This document shows positions 25,565 through 37,851 of a DNA stretch of 64,000 nucleotides, in pieces. The position numbers were made by a program, and so were the translations under genes. Below the pieces are notes generated by a model. The model made no database searches. It was given only the letters and a program-made list of their open reading frames with translations, and was not told the DNA's origin. Where the stretch lies: NCBI GenBank assembly GCA_964030785.1, contig OZ034966.1, positions 8,485,152 to 8,549,151 of the forward strand, read 5' to 3'. The stretch is from Siderastrea siderea. Taxonomy: Eukaryota; Cnidaria; Anthozoa; Scleractinia; Rhizangiidae. Position 1 is the stretch's first letter; each line of letters starts with the position of its first letter.

Positions 25565-26839
25565 AGATCATTGGCTCCTGTTACTTCTCGTTTCTTATAG
25601 GTCAACCACATTCTAACTGCTAAGTGATAACTTCACGTTTATTAAGAATCACCTGTGGAAATGAGAAATACCGTGATTTTGCAAATATGGGTGAATAAAG
25701 AGACTGAAAAAATGGAACATATGGTAATAATTTTATAACATAAGACTGTCAATTAGAAATGAAATTTTAAAAAAAATTATAGGGATTTATTCACACCCAT
25801 ATATGAAATGTGAGCCTTAGTGTCACTAGGATAAAAGAATCCATGTATCCTTTTTTATGGCACATAGGAGCGGGTATTTATTATTTTCTTTCACATTTCG
25901 GCTTGTAGCTATAAACTGCACACCAGTGTCCTCAAAACTCACAGAACTCGGCGAGCGGAATGGCAGCGAGTATATTGCGAACAGTAAAAATGTTCGCGCG
26001 AGCGAAATGCGAGCTGTGAAAAATATGGCTCGAGTTTTGGTTTTGATTCAAAGGAGAGTCTGACTAAACTTCTAGCCAGAACAACGTAATAGGTGCAAAG
26101 ATTGCAAAAGACGTCCTGTCGGCTTTCTTTTTTCGAAGCAACACAGATTGTACGGCCGACGACTGATCTTACATTTTGAACGTGTTTTCTTGGTCTGAGC
26201 TACGCGTTTTCTAGGACATCTCTTGCACTTTGCACCTACCCGACAGAAATTGCCTCAAAATTAGGCTACTGAAAGCTAAATCTTACGCAAATCAACTGTG
26301 CAGTGATGCTGGTCCCGCACCGCATAGAAAATACGTGAAACTCCCTAACTGATGCTTTGACGAAAAATAAGCTTTTGATCTGTGAGCAATTCCCCCTTCC
26401 CACTCCACCCTGAGCATGGGACGAAACTGCATTGTGTGTTTTTAGGGCGGTGATTGCCACCTTGATTGTCGAGAGGGGCATGGTATGCCACACTTCCCTC
26501 AATTCTTATCTTTCTAGCGTGGGGGCCTTGCATACGGCAACTGCGCCCGCGATACGAGTGGCAGTCAAAACCGTGGTGTCCTTAGAACACCGAAATGTAC
26601 TGGGCCCTCGTTTCCGGTTACGGTTCAGAATGGTACGACTGAAAACAGAGGAAACTCCAGTATTTTGTGTTTGTAAGCAAAAGCAAGAGTTTATAGCGAC
26701 TGAAACTATGAAGGGCTCTCGATCCATTCAAACAAACCCGGAAAGTCAGGGTATTTTCTAATAGTATTGTAATGTTGCCCTTGCAAGAAAGGTAAAAATT
26801 AGTACGAAGACCGAAGCCACTAGCGTTTGTTTCGTGTGG

Positions 26840-29430
26840 CTTGTGTTGGATTAAAGGTGTGCATTATTTAAACGGTAAGAAGAGCGATAAGACGATGACT
26901 AAAACCGTCTAAAACCGTAATATTACACCAGAATTTATTCCTTATATCAGAAGAGTTGACTCGAGCTGCTCTACTTCCAGCGGGCCCCAATGGGATCAGA
27001 TTCGGGGAAACAACAACGCCATCACAAGAGCTACAAAAAAGCTAGTTCCAGTAAGACCTTTAGCGGCTTTGTATGATCTACAAAGCAAAAGTTGAAGTGA
27101 CATTAGCCTCGTTACAAGTTGAATGGCGTTACGAGTGCTTGTTGAGAAAGAAAAAAATTATCACACTCTCCCATTTTCTGGTTTAAGCTGCCCAAGTTTC
27201 TAAAGGCACGTTTACATAGCTTTAATAATGCAACTACCACCCAAGAAATAAGCTTATACTAAACAGCCGGATCATAAATTTGTTAATTGGTTTCTGAAGA
27301 ACAACTTCATCTCTTAGAGTCGCCTGTGATTATCGGTTCTTCCTTTTTGTAACGAATCCGACCTAACGTAAAGTTTTATAATTCCAAATCTCTCTCGGTA
27401 CTGCGGACTGATGCAGGACCGCTGTGACCTGCATGAAGCTTATCAAAAGCGTTTTTATTGAGATCGATACCAACATACGAAAATTTTCAGCAACTTTCTT
27501 GAATGTGGTTTTCAAAGAAAATGCGTATTATCGTGAAAATGAAAAGAGGTATTTCCTTCATATTACTCTGAACAGGTGCTGAAACCTCAAAGATTTCATG
27601 GACCAAGTTTCAGATAAATCGGCTCCACACAACCTTTATAACAAACGGTGATTAAAATAGTTATTAGAATATTATGTACACGCATTTAGCCATAATTACT
27701 ACGAAAAGGATTAAAGCAACAAGGAATCGCACTTACTGGAACACAAGTAAATATGTCTTCAACTTATGCATCAGAGTCAAAGCGATAAGGAACGGTTTTG
27801 TCGACATTATACGGTAAATCGAGAGAACGCCTTGCCGGTAAAAATTATGGCAACCATGTTGTTTTCCAGGGTTTGCTCAACTTTCTGCTCTTTTTGTCTT
27901 ATTTCGTAAAACCGTCGCGAGCACCACAAAACAGTCGATAACAAAGCTCCTAACCAGATTTTGCCATATTCTGACAATACGCTTTTCAGAAATGAGGCAG
28001 CAAATTCGGATCACTCGCGAGCTGCTCGACCAAACTTGCTCTGAAAACCATTTTGTTGAAAAAACAAATCAATATCACACATGCTGTTTTGGAATTCTGC
28101 ACGGGACGACTTGTCACATCTACCCCTTGGGAGTCCACCTTGGGGAATAATTTGAATAAACTTCAAGCATTCCTTTTTCAGCGTCTAAAATATCTCAGCA
28201 ATCGAATGCTGTTGAGCAGCTAAAAATTGGATTTCAAAACAGTTGCCCCTCACGCAAATAAATAGTATCGGGCCACCTTAAATCTCCTTGAAATTTCATT
28301 AAAAATTACACATTTTCCTCTCTTTGCTCTCTGTCTGTAAAAGTCGATTGATTACAAGTTTTGAAGGACACCTTATTTGGGGGGGGGGGGAGGGGGGAAT
28401 TGAAGCGAGAAGAAAATAGACATATCAATATTTGACTAAATAAACCTTGTTCCTGCAATTACCCTTCCAATCCAAGTTAGTTAAGTGAATTATCCACTTA
28501 GAAAGACGGGCTAGGTAATAATTATTTTGACTTTCCGTGGTGAATGAAGCAAGCGAAATTGTCGTTTCCTCTGTGGTCCGCATGTTTTTTTTTTTTTTGC
28601 GTGACCTGAACTTCGGATGAGTTTTGACTTTTGAGAAGAAAAGTAAATTTTCTGCAGCTTTTGACTACGAGCTTCTTGCTGTTACGATGACACAAGGAAG
28701 CTCCATATTCCAAAAAAGCCTTTTCGTTCGTCTCCGGGTATGTGGAAAATTATACAAACTTGCCTACTTCCAATTTGAAGAATCAGCTGTGTAGCGCAAC
28801 CATACAACGACCGTAGATCAAATTTGTCAAACATCCATGATGTATCTCTGATCTGATGAACAGAACATTTTTCCCTAACCGATAAGACCAATCTCGTTGA
28901 CAACAGGCAATCACAGCTGGAAGTTGGTGTAAATTAAAACCAGAGATGAAGTACACGATGAAAACAAGTATGAAGTGACTGAAGATCATGGCTTTACAAG
29001 GACAGAAGACGGATTGTACCCGACGCTACTCAGAGCTGCTCAGTTAGCGGACAGCCATGTGATAAACGATGCCAAGGGGAGTGAAAGGGAGGTGAAGTTT
29101 CCTGTGAAAAATGATATTCAGTGGGACAAGAGGAAAACCTCTACAACCTCCTTCGCATTCAAGTCCAGTTAGCGAAGTCTCCCGCCGCAGAAAAAAGTAT
29201 TGAATCGATTCTGGTTGCTCATCCAGCCCATATAATTGCAAACAGTTGTCAAATAAATTGAAGTAGGGCAAGCGGTTAATTTGCAGAAAACGCTGAAATA
29301 AAATCGCATGTCCACAGTATAAACTTCGCTGATCAAGCAGAAATCGAAGCGAAGAGCACGAAGTCTGCATGACGTCAGGACACCACAGTTTTTCCCTTCT
29401 ACTGAATGCTGATTGGTTAATTCAAATTTC
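26840..29430 (+). repeat. Diverged copy of the 1.7 kb array repeat (copy D)
   Basis: Anchors shared with copies A-C occur in the same order: GTGTGGCTTGTGTTGGAT, TATCAGAAGAGTT, GGAAACAACAACG, CTGTCTGTAAAAGTCGATTG and GTGGTCCGCATG. It is longer and much more diverged, with a G-run (28379-28397) inside. No protein function is recognised. Confidence 0.5.
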
Positions 29431-29490
29431 ACCGTATGCAAGACACAGCGGCAAAATGAGTGCGCATGTTCGGCTTTTTCCCGGGCTTCC

Positions 29491-32400
29491 GGGACACAGC
29501 GGCAAAATGAGTGCGCGTGCGCTAACTCGTTCCCGCCATTTTCGCGGGCGGGCGCAAGCAGAGAGACTGGATTCAATAGAAACCATTCGGGGAAAATGAA
29601 GGCAGTTTAAAAATTCCCGTCATTTGTTTTCATTTCGCGGAGATAAGGCCGTCACGAAACAGATAAGGTTTTCACCTTGAAGGCAGTTCCTAGAGAGCCT
29701 CTTCTTCCACATATCTTTTTTAGCAAACTAATTGTCTTCGCCACCATAGTAAATTTTTCGCTCGAAGTCAATGGCTCGTAAGTGAAACGTGAATTGTATC
29801 AGATAACCTTACACTTTTGCCGTAGCAGTGCTAGCTTTCGCCTTTTCTAAAGGTAAATCACTTAGCTGTTGTTTGAGGGCTAAAACTCGGGATAAGTCCG
29901 TTTGCAAGAAAAAGATGATTGAAAAAGCTGGTAGTCAAAATTAAATCCACAGAAAAACTCGCCTGAAATTCGGGCTATAAAGCGAAAACAACATGCGGAC
30001 CGCTGAGGAAACGACACTTTTGCTTGCTTTATTCATCACGAAGTATAAAATTGATTCTGACTTATACGTCTTTCTAAGGTGCCTAATTAACTTGAATTGG
30101 CATGATAGCTGCAGGAATAAAATTCTGAAACCTTTAGGAAATTATTGGGAAGTCTTATTTTTTTCCTAGGCTCAGTTTCCATGCTAAACAAGGTGTCCTT
30201 AGTCACAACTCAAACTTGCAATCAATCGACTTTTTACAGACAGAGAGCAAAGAGAGGAAGGTTTGTTATTTTAAGAGGCTTTTTTATAAAGCAATAAAAG
30301 CGAGGACTACTCTAGAATCACCGAACAGAAAAGGTTTATATAATTGGCGAAGTTGAAATTATTAAATAAATGTGCAAAATATAATCTTCGATCACGGCGT
30401 TCTGGCATCACACCGCAGCACTGGAAGAGTATATCCCCGGCTACAAATCTATAAATTTAAATTTAAATGATTTTGGAAATAAATTCCTTGCAAAAAGAAA
30501 GAAACTATAATCGCTCATGATTCTAAGAGTTAAAGCATGCTGAAGGTTTATTTCATACAAGCCAAAAATAAGGCGATTAAAAAAATTGTGATCCATGCAG
30601 CTGTTTATAACTGATGCATGACAATCTTTCTTTCTTGGCAAGCGCTCGTAACACAATCTACCTTGTATCGGTGCTAAAGTAACCTCAACTTGAATTTGCC
30701 AGATCATCCCAAAACGGCGAAAGGTCTTGATGGAACTGGCTGTTTTCGCAGCGCTCGTGATCGTAAACAAGTTTTAGGAAGACGAGCAACTGTTGTTGTT
30801 TTTCCGAATAAACCCTTAATGCAAAGTACAACAAGTTTCAAACCCTTTCAGCAAAACCAACCTCACCTCGCTGACTCTTGCTTTCTGGTTACGAACTACA
30901 CAAAACTGTAGCTTCCTCTGTTATAACAGCTTTCTGATCATAACCGGAAACAAGAAAATGACCGGAAGCCCGCGAAAAAGCCGAGCATGCGCACTCATTT
31001 TGCCGCTGTGTCGGCTTCCGGGACACAGGGGCAAAATGAGTGCGCATGCTCGCTTTTTCGCGGGCTTCCGGTCATTTTCTTGTTTCCGGTTATGATCAGA
31101 AAGCTGTTAGAACAGAGAAGGCTCCAGTTTTGTGTAGTTCGTAACCAGAAAGCAAGAGTCAGCGAGATGAGGTTGGTTTTGCTGAAAGGGTTTGAAACTT
31201 GTTGTACTTTGCATTAAGGGTTTGGTGCTTGCAACAAAAGTTTAGTTCATGATTAGTTCGGAGCCGCGAGTGTTTGATTAAGCTTATTGTGTGGCTTGTG
31301 TTGGATGCAGCGCGTTGATAAAAATGCATGAAGAGAGAGAAGACCGAGACTAAAACTCTATTGTGTCTCCATAGATTATTCCTTTAATGTATCAGAAGAG
31401 TTCACTCGGGCTGCTCAACTTCCAATGGACCGCACTAAAATCAAATTCGGAAAAACAACAACAGTTGCTCGTCTTCCTAAAACTTATTTACGATCACGAG
31501 TGCTGCGAAAACAGCCAGTTCCATCAAGACCTTTCGCCGTTTTGGGATGATCTGGCAAATTCAAGTTGAGGTTACTTTAGCACCGATACAAGGTAGATTG
31601 TGTTACGAGCGCTTGCCAAGAAATAAAGAATGTCACGCATCAGTTATAAACAGCTGCATGGATCACAATTTTTTTAATCGCCTTATTTTTGGCTTGTATG
31701 AAATAAACCTTCAGCATGCTTTAGCTCTTAGAATCATGAGCGATTATAGTTTCTTTCTTTTTGCAAGGAATTTATTTCCAAAATCATTTAAATTTAAATT
31801 TATAGATTTGTAGCCGGGGATAAACTCTTCCAGTGGTGCGGTGTGATGCCAGAACGCCGTGATCGAAGATTATATTTTGCACATTTATTTAATAATTTCA
31901 ACTTCGCCATTATATAAACCTTTTCTGTTCGGTGATTCTAGAGTAGTTCTCGCTTTTATTGCTTTATTAAAAAGCTTCTTAAAAGAACAAACTTTCCTCT
32001 CTTTGCTCTCTGTCTGTAAAAAGTCGATTGATTGCAAGTTTGAGTTGTGACTAAGGACACCTTGATTAGCATGGAAACTGAGCCTAGGAAAAAATAAGAC
32101 TTCCCAATAATTGCCTAAAGGTTTCGGAATTTTATTCCTGCAGCTATCATGCCAATTCAAGTTAATTAGGCACCTTAGAAAGACGTATAAGTCAGAATCA
32201 ATTTTATACTTCGTGATGAATAAAGCAAGCAAAAGTGTCGTTTCCTCAGCGGTCCGCATGTTGTTTTCGCTTTATAGCCTGAATTTCAGGCGAGTTTTTC
32301 TGTGGATTTAATTTTGACTACCAGCTTTTTCAATCATCTTTTTCTTGCAAACTGACTTATCCCGCGTTTTAGCCCTCAAACAACAGCTAAGTAATTTACC

Positions 32401-32763
32401 TTTAGAAAAAGCGAAAGCTAGCACTGCTACGGCAAAAGTATAAAGTTATCTGACACAATTCATGTTTCACTTACGAGCCATTAACTTCGAGCGAAAAATT
32501 TACTATGGTGGCGAAGACAATTAGTTTGCTAAAAAAGATATGTGGAAGAAGAGTCTCTCTAGGAAGTGTCTTCATGGTGAAAACCTTATCTGTTTCGCGA
32601 CGGCCTTATCTCCGCGAAAAGAAAACATATGACGGGAATTTTTGAATTGCCACCATTTTCTCCCGAATGGTTTCTCTCGAATCCAGTCTCTCTGCTTGCG
32701 CCCGCCTGCGAAAATGGCGGGAACAAGTTAGCGCACGCGCACTCATTTTGCCGCTGTGTCGGC
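29491..32763. repeat. 3.3 kb inverted duplication (copies A and B)
   Basis: Copy A (29491 to about 31012, minus) and copy B (about 31013-32763, plus) mirror each other around 31012. Both reading directions encode nearly the same short ORF (30441-30770 minus, 31547-31813 plus; three differences over 88 aa), and both outer ends carry GAGTGCGC and CTGCTTGCGCCCGCC. This is an interspersed element of unknown class present as a head-to-head pair. Confidence 0.8.
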
Positions 32764-33118
32764 TTCCGGTCATAATTCCGGTCATTTTCTTGTTTCCGGT
32801 TATGATCAGAAAGTCGATCAGAAAGCTATTAAGTTCCAGTTTTGTGTAGTTTGTAACCAGAAAGCAAGAGTCAGCGAGGTAAGGTTGGTTTTGTTGAAAG
32901 GGTTTGAAACTTGTTGTACTCATACACTTTGCATAAAGGGTTTGGTGCTTACAACAAAAGTGAAAATTAGCTCGGGGCCGCTAGTGTTTGATCTTATTGC
33001 GTGGCTTGTGTTGGATGCAGCGCGTTGATAAAAATGCATGAAGAGAGAGAAGACCGAGACTAAAACTCTATTGTGTCTCCAGAGAATATTCCTTTAATAT
33101 ATCAGAAGAGTTCAACTG

Positions 33119-35527
33119 TACAGCGCCGCAAATGATCCCGAGACCGCAAATGATCCCCGACCGGAAATGATCCCCAAATTGGACCGCAAATGATCCCCGA
33201 CCGCAAATGATCCCCAGACTGGACCGCAAATGATCCCGGTAAAAAGGGAGGAATGGCGTGGAGAGCAAAATGGCAAGGACAGGGGAATGTTGTGGAAGGT
33301 GGAACTTTTTTCTTTACTGTCCCTAAAAGCGCATTTTGACTTAATTAATTATTAATTATTGCTTGGATTATTTTTTATTTCGAGACAAAACGAGGTTACG
33401 ATGCATGTAGTTCAGTCTTAATAAGAGAACACAAATCTCCCTTTTTATTTGTTTAAAATTTCGTTCCTGTTTTATGCAATAACAGATCGAAGCAGTTTCT
33501 AGTATGGCAACGCAACGTCTCATATTCTAGTTCTGGTATATGGTATAATTATTTCAATTATTTTAATATCAAAATTAATGTAATTCATTAAAAATAACAA
33601 ACTGGAACAACAGCAAAAACAACATGCATCATTCTAATCTAACAAGTTTGTGTTTAGCTCAGTTCAAAGTGGTTAAAGTTCGGCATGTAGTTGACAAACA
33701 TCACAGTACACGCTGTCGTCTGAGTATACCTGCAGTGCTCCACCACTCTCAAAAACGCCTTGGGAGTAGCATTGGAATTTCTTCCCACAGTTGGGACAAA
33801 TTTCTTCTGATACTTTTCCTTCGCCGTACTTCCGTTTTAATTCGGTAGCAATGGAGGTTTGCACATTACTGTGGGATGTGAAATCCATGGCTTCAAGGCT
33901 GTGATAGTGCAATTCTGCTTCATGGCCAAGTAAGGCCATACCTCCAGGACGTAGATCGTCTTTACCTCCACAGCCAGCTGGATAAATAATATTCAAGCCC
34001 TCCTCCCCTAAGCTTGATACAATAGCCACAGGGATATTTAACATATTAATCAGTCCCCACAAAGCAATCCAGTCACCCCATTCGCCATCCATGGCCATCC
34101 TTCTCAGATACATCTCCCATGCACCATGATTAACAAAATCCCTGAAATGAACTGCGTCAGGGGTAGTTGGGTTGTTTCTAAGGTACTCCACCATTCAAAA
34201 CAACTACAAAACAACTACACTGCAGCTATGCAAAAATATTGTACGCATCAAATCAGATAACGGTCAACTCCTCAATTCAACCTAAAACAGTGCTAAAATG
34301 TCAAAAACGCAACATATACAAACACACGTAAGCTTCAAATGGATAAGGATTGAAAACCACATTTGACAGTTGGCCGCCTTTGATTAGCCAATAGAAATCC
34401 TGCGGATTTTTGATCCACACAGTGGGTATAAATACACAACGGAAAACGTTTGTCAAACAGAATGCCTTGTCATTCTCAAAACGTACATGAGCTTGCATAA
34501 GAGCAACTCGCAAAACCAATCCCGGCAACTGATGAGACCCATGTGGAGGGTCGAAACCATGGTCTTGCCTGTACAAATCGGCAGTCGAAAGACTTGCTTG
34601 CAAAAGGAGGAAACATATCGAGCCCTATCGACACGAAACTCACAGTTTCAAAAGGGGCTAATTGTTACGCATTTGACTGAACTCAATGTCAACAAACGGT
34701 GCCAAAGCTCAAACACGCTTTAATGGCACTTTATAAAACCAAGACAGTCATTGCAACAACAATCCTTTCTTAAAAATCACATACTTGTCAGTACAAAAAT
34801 ATTAAGAGGCTACATTATATAAATGTTTCCACTGTTAGAAGTCGTGCAGGCCTGTCGCTCCTTGCTACTCCCCAGAGAGTGAGATCCCGCAAAATATTTC
34901 TCCATTGTAGAAATTATGTACAGAAATACTGTTTTAAAGGAGAAAATGCTATAGATAACTCGTTGGATACTAATACTTTAGTTACAGAGTGACACTGATT
35001 AATCTGTTTTACATTCGCATGTTGTTTTATCTGTCTTTCTTTTGCATGTACTCAAATAAAAAACGAAAATGTTATCAGTTCTATTTGAACGCGACTTCCA
35101 GAAAATCGCAAAAATTAATTCCCAGAAAAACCTTGTTTTCAATCGCAAAGTTTGGTTCCCGCAGAACACAAAAAATCAGTCGCCAATCCAAAATTAAAGC
35201 CTCGCACAAATTTAGTGCCACACGTTTTATATGATTCTGTATAAATGATATAGTTTTTTTAAATTATGATTTTTGCCTGCGGCCTTTGAAATGTTCTATC
35301 TCACTGAGAAATAAGGAATTTTCCCGTTTTTTCCTTATTTTATTTTACCGCCAGTATTTTTCAATTTACGATCATTAAAACCCCGACGCCATTCCAAGTT
35401 TTTTTACCGGGATCATTTGTGGTCCAGTCTGGGGATCATTTGCGGTCGAGGATCATTTGCGGTCCAATTTGGGGATCATTTCCGGTCGGGGATCATTTGC
35501 GGTCTCGGGATCATTTGCGGCGCTGTA
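33119..35527. mobile_element. 2.4 kb TIR element carrying an OTU-domain fragment
   Basis: TACAGCGCCGCAAATGATCC at the left is mirrored at the right end. The near-identical inverted repeats extend about 128 bp and contain roughly seven spaced copies of CCGCAAATGATCC. It interrupts copy C at GAAGAGTTCA/CTCGGG (intact in copy B at about 31400). The flanks repeat GTTCA, with a possible target duplication of 5-9 bp that is not clean. The only recognisable protein is the OTU-like ORF at 33673-34194. No transposase was seen, so the superfamily is unknown. Confidence 0.85.
33673..34194 (-). CDS. OTU-like cysteine protease fragment with C-terminal zinc ribbon (transposon cargo)
   Basis: The ORF is 173 aa. 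MVEYLRNNPTTPDAV and WEMYLRRMAMDGEWGD match the middle of OTU deubiquitinase-type domains. ALWGLINMLNIPVAIVSS is the following helix/strand, and ELHYHSLE carries the expected catalytic His. The C-terminus has two CxxC pairs (CPNCGKKF and YCDVC), probably binding zinc. The N-terminal OTU half with the Asp and nucleophilic Cys is missing; an in-frame TGA directly precedes the Met. It is therefore either an exon whose partner was not found or a truncated, inactive domain. The usual WGDH appears as WGDW. OTU domains are recurrent cargo of eukaryotic transposons. Confidence 0.7.
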   Translation of the reverse strand: MVEYLRNNPTTPDAVHFRDFVNHGAWEMYLRRMAMDGEWGDWIALWGLINMLNIPVAIVSSLGEEGLNIIYPAGCGGKDDLRPGGMALLGHEAELHYHSLEAMDFTSHSNVQTSIATELKRKYGEGKVSEEICPNCGKKFQCYSQGVFESGGALQVYSDDSVYCDVCQLHAEL

Positions 35528-35825
35528 GTTCACTCGGGCTGCTCAACTTCCAATGGAGCGCACTGAAATCAAATTGGGAAAAACAACAACAGTTGCTCCG
35601 TCTTAGTTCCGAAAACTCGTTCACGATCACGAGCGCTGCGAAAACAGCCAATTCCATCAAGACTTTTCGCTGTTTTGGGATGACCTGGGGAATTCAAGTT
35701 GAGGTTACATTAGCACCGATACAAGGTAGATGGTGTTACGATCGCTTGCTAAGAAAGAAAAATTGTCACGCATCAGTTATAAACAGCTGAATCACAATGT
35801 TTTGAATCGCCTTCTTTCGGCTTGT

Positions 35826-35889
35826 TTCCCTGCGAGCAGAGGCCCTTCGATCTTCCTAGGAAGATCGAAGGGCCTCTGCTCGCAGGGTA
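35826..35889. mobile_element. Perfect 60-bp palindrome MITE with 9-bp target duplication
   Basis: 35828-35887 is a perfect palindrome (CCCTGCGAGCAGAGGCCCTT through its inverse, centre CCTAGG). It is flanked by TCGGCTTGT on both sides (35817-35825 and 35890-35898). It is inserted in array copy C; copy B shows the empty site. A longer sibling lies at 37768-37851. Confidence 0.9.
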
Positions 35890-36854
35890 TCGGCTTGTAT
35901 GAAATAAACCTTCAGCGTGCTTTCAGCTCTTAGAATCATGCGTGATTATAGCTTCTTTCTTTTTGCAGCGAATTAATTTCTAAAATCATTTAAATTTAAA
36001 TTTATAGATTTGTAGAAAACTCTTCCAGTACTGCGGTCTCATGCCAGAACGCCGTGATCAAAGATTATATTTTGCACATTTATTTCATTACTTTAACTTC
36101 TCCAATTATATAGCCCTTTCCGTTTGGTGATTCTAGGGTAGTTCTCGCTTTTACTTCTTTAAAAAAAAGCTTCTTGAAATAACAAACTTTCCCCTCTTTG
36201 TTCTCTGTCTGTAAAATGTCGATTGATTGTTAGTTTGAGTTGTGACTAAGGACACCTTGTGTGGCGTGGAAACTGAACCGAAGAAAAAATAAGACTTCCC
36301 ATTATTTGCCTGAAGGTTTCAGAATTTTATTCCTGCAGCTATCATGCCAATCCAAGTTAATTAAGCACTTTAGAAAGACGTATAAGTAAGAATCAATTCT
36401 ATACTTCGTGATGAATAAAGCAAGCAAAAGTGTCGTTTCCTCGGCGGTCCGCATGTTGTTTTCGCCTCTTGGCTGAATTTCTGGCGAGTTTTTCTGTGGC
36501 TTTAATTTTTGACTACCAGCTTTTGCAATCATCTTTTTCTTGCAAACGGACTTATCCCGAGTTTTACCCCTCAAACAACAGCTAAGCACTGCTACGACAA
36601 AAGTATAAGCTTACCTGACACAATTCATGTTTCACTTACGAGCCATTGACTTCGAGCGAAAAATTTACTATGGTGGCGAAGACAATTAGTTTGCTAAAAA
36701 AGATATGTGGAAGAAGAGTCTCTCTAGGAACTGCCTTCAAGGTGAAAACCTTATCTGTTTCGTGACGGCCTTATCTCCGCAAAATGAAAACATATGACGG
36801 GAATTTTTAAATTGCCACCATTTTCCCCGAATGGTTTCTATTGAATCCAGTCTC

Positions 36855-37353
36855 TAGGCCTAGCTACAAAAATCCGGACTTTTTTAGGGATTTTTAGAGC
36901 TTCACGGGATTTTTAGAAAACTGTAAGATTTTTAGAGATTTGGAGGGATTTTTAGAGGCTTTGGTGAACATTTTCAAGGTTTTTTGTTTATTTGTTACAA
37001 AAAAGCTTGAAACTTATAAGTGATGGAGGAGTGATGCCCCTTGATGCCCCCTCACTGTATCGGTCGGCGGTTTTTCCCATAATCCAGCATTCCTTGCTGT
37101 CCGTGAGTTCAAAATGGCGGGCTCAGCAGAGCTTGTTGATTCGGCTGAGACTGTGGGCGCTGGCAGAAAGCCTACCAAAGCCGTGGAATTTTCACCACAG
37201 GTAACCCAATTTTTTAACATCACGGGATTTTTAGAGATTTTTAGCAGTTTTTATGGGATTTTTAGAGGTGAAACCGGAGATTTTTAGAACATTTTTGGAG
37301 AAATTCCGGAAAGATTTTTAGGCCATTTTTCGGGATTTTTGTAGCTAGGCCTA
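36855..37353. mobile_element. TIR element with TAGGCCTAGCTAC ends and an exon-like insert
   Basis: TAGGCCTAGCTACAAAAATC is mirrored by GATTTTTGTAGCTAGGCCTA. The subterminal regions are rich in GGGATTTTTAGA motifs. It is inserted into array copy C within AGTCTCTCTGCTTG. Inside, 37114-37200 looks like a first coding exon. A fragment of the right subterminal region (37268-37314) is repeated outside at 37384-37430. Confidence 0.75.
37114..37200 (+). CDS. Exon-like 29-codon start exon inside a TIR element
   Basis: ATGGCGGGC opens a 29-codon frame (MAGSAELVDSAETVGAG...KAVEFSPQ) that ends exactly before a good donor, CAG/GTAACC. It has higher GC than the surrounding AT-rich element. It may be the first exon of the element's own lost transposase or a captured host exon. 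No family is recognised. Confidence 0.3.
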
Positions 37354-37767
37354 CCTGAGTCTGTCTGCTTGCGCCCGCCCGCGAACCGGAGATTTTTAGA
37401 ACATTTTTGGAGAAATTCCGGAAAGATTTATGCAAGGCCCCTGCGTAGCATGCGTAAACGGGGAAGGCGTAGGGGATCCCTCATTTCCCCCTATTTTCTC
37501 GCTCCCCCTACCCCCTCCCCGCTTACGCTGCTATGCAGCCTATATCTTTCTGTCTTCTTAAATCCCTACCAGGAGCCATAATCGGGGACGGAGACCGTAA
37601 GTGCGAAGTCCACACGGGCCCATCGAAAAAGACAAATGTGCTATTTTTAGAGAAACGTGCGCCACCCTCAACTTCATAAACACGCGGGAGGGCTGGATAT
37701 GATTGACAACCAACGAGGTGCGTAGCGCCAAAATGGTTATAATTATCAGTTGATACCCAGTAACCCC

Positions 37768-37851
37768 TACCTTGCGAGCAGAGGCCCTTCGATCTTCCTA
37801 GATAAGTCCCGACTTATCTAGGAAGATCGAAGGGCCTCTGCTCGCAGGGAA
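37768..37851. mobile_element. 84-bp hairpin MITE with 9-bp target duplication
   Basis: CTTGCGAGCAGAGGCCCTTC and its inverse flank a short loop. AGTAACCCC is duplicated on both sides (37759-37767 and 37852-37860). It has the same ends as the 64-bp element at 35826-35889 but an extended arm (AGATAAGTC). Confidence 0.85.

Larger units (their letters stand above)
32764..37385 (+). repeat. Third copy (C) of the array repeat, split by three insertions
   Basis: It follows copy B in the same orientation: 32764-33118 matches 31075-31405, 35528-36854 matches 31405-32690, and the last bases match again after 37353. It is interrupted by the OTU element (33119-35527), a 64-bp hairpin (35826-35889) and a TIR element (36855-37353). 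The uninterrupted copy B gives the pre-insertion sequence for all three. Confidence 0.8.

Noticed and set aside
25255..25611. Repetitive ASEHPSIR protein
   Set aside because: It is a by-product of the 8-bp minisatellite read in three frames on both strands.
33119..33240. CRISPR-like spaced repeats (CCGCAAATGATCC)
   Set aside because: Spacing is short and irregular, the array is mirrored at 35405-35527, and the context is eukaryotic; these are subterminal transposon motifs.
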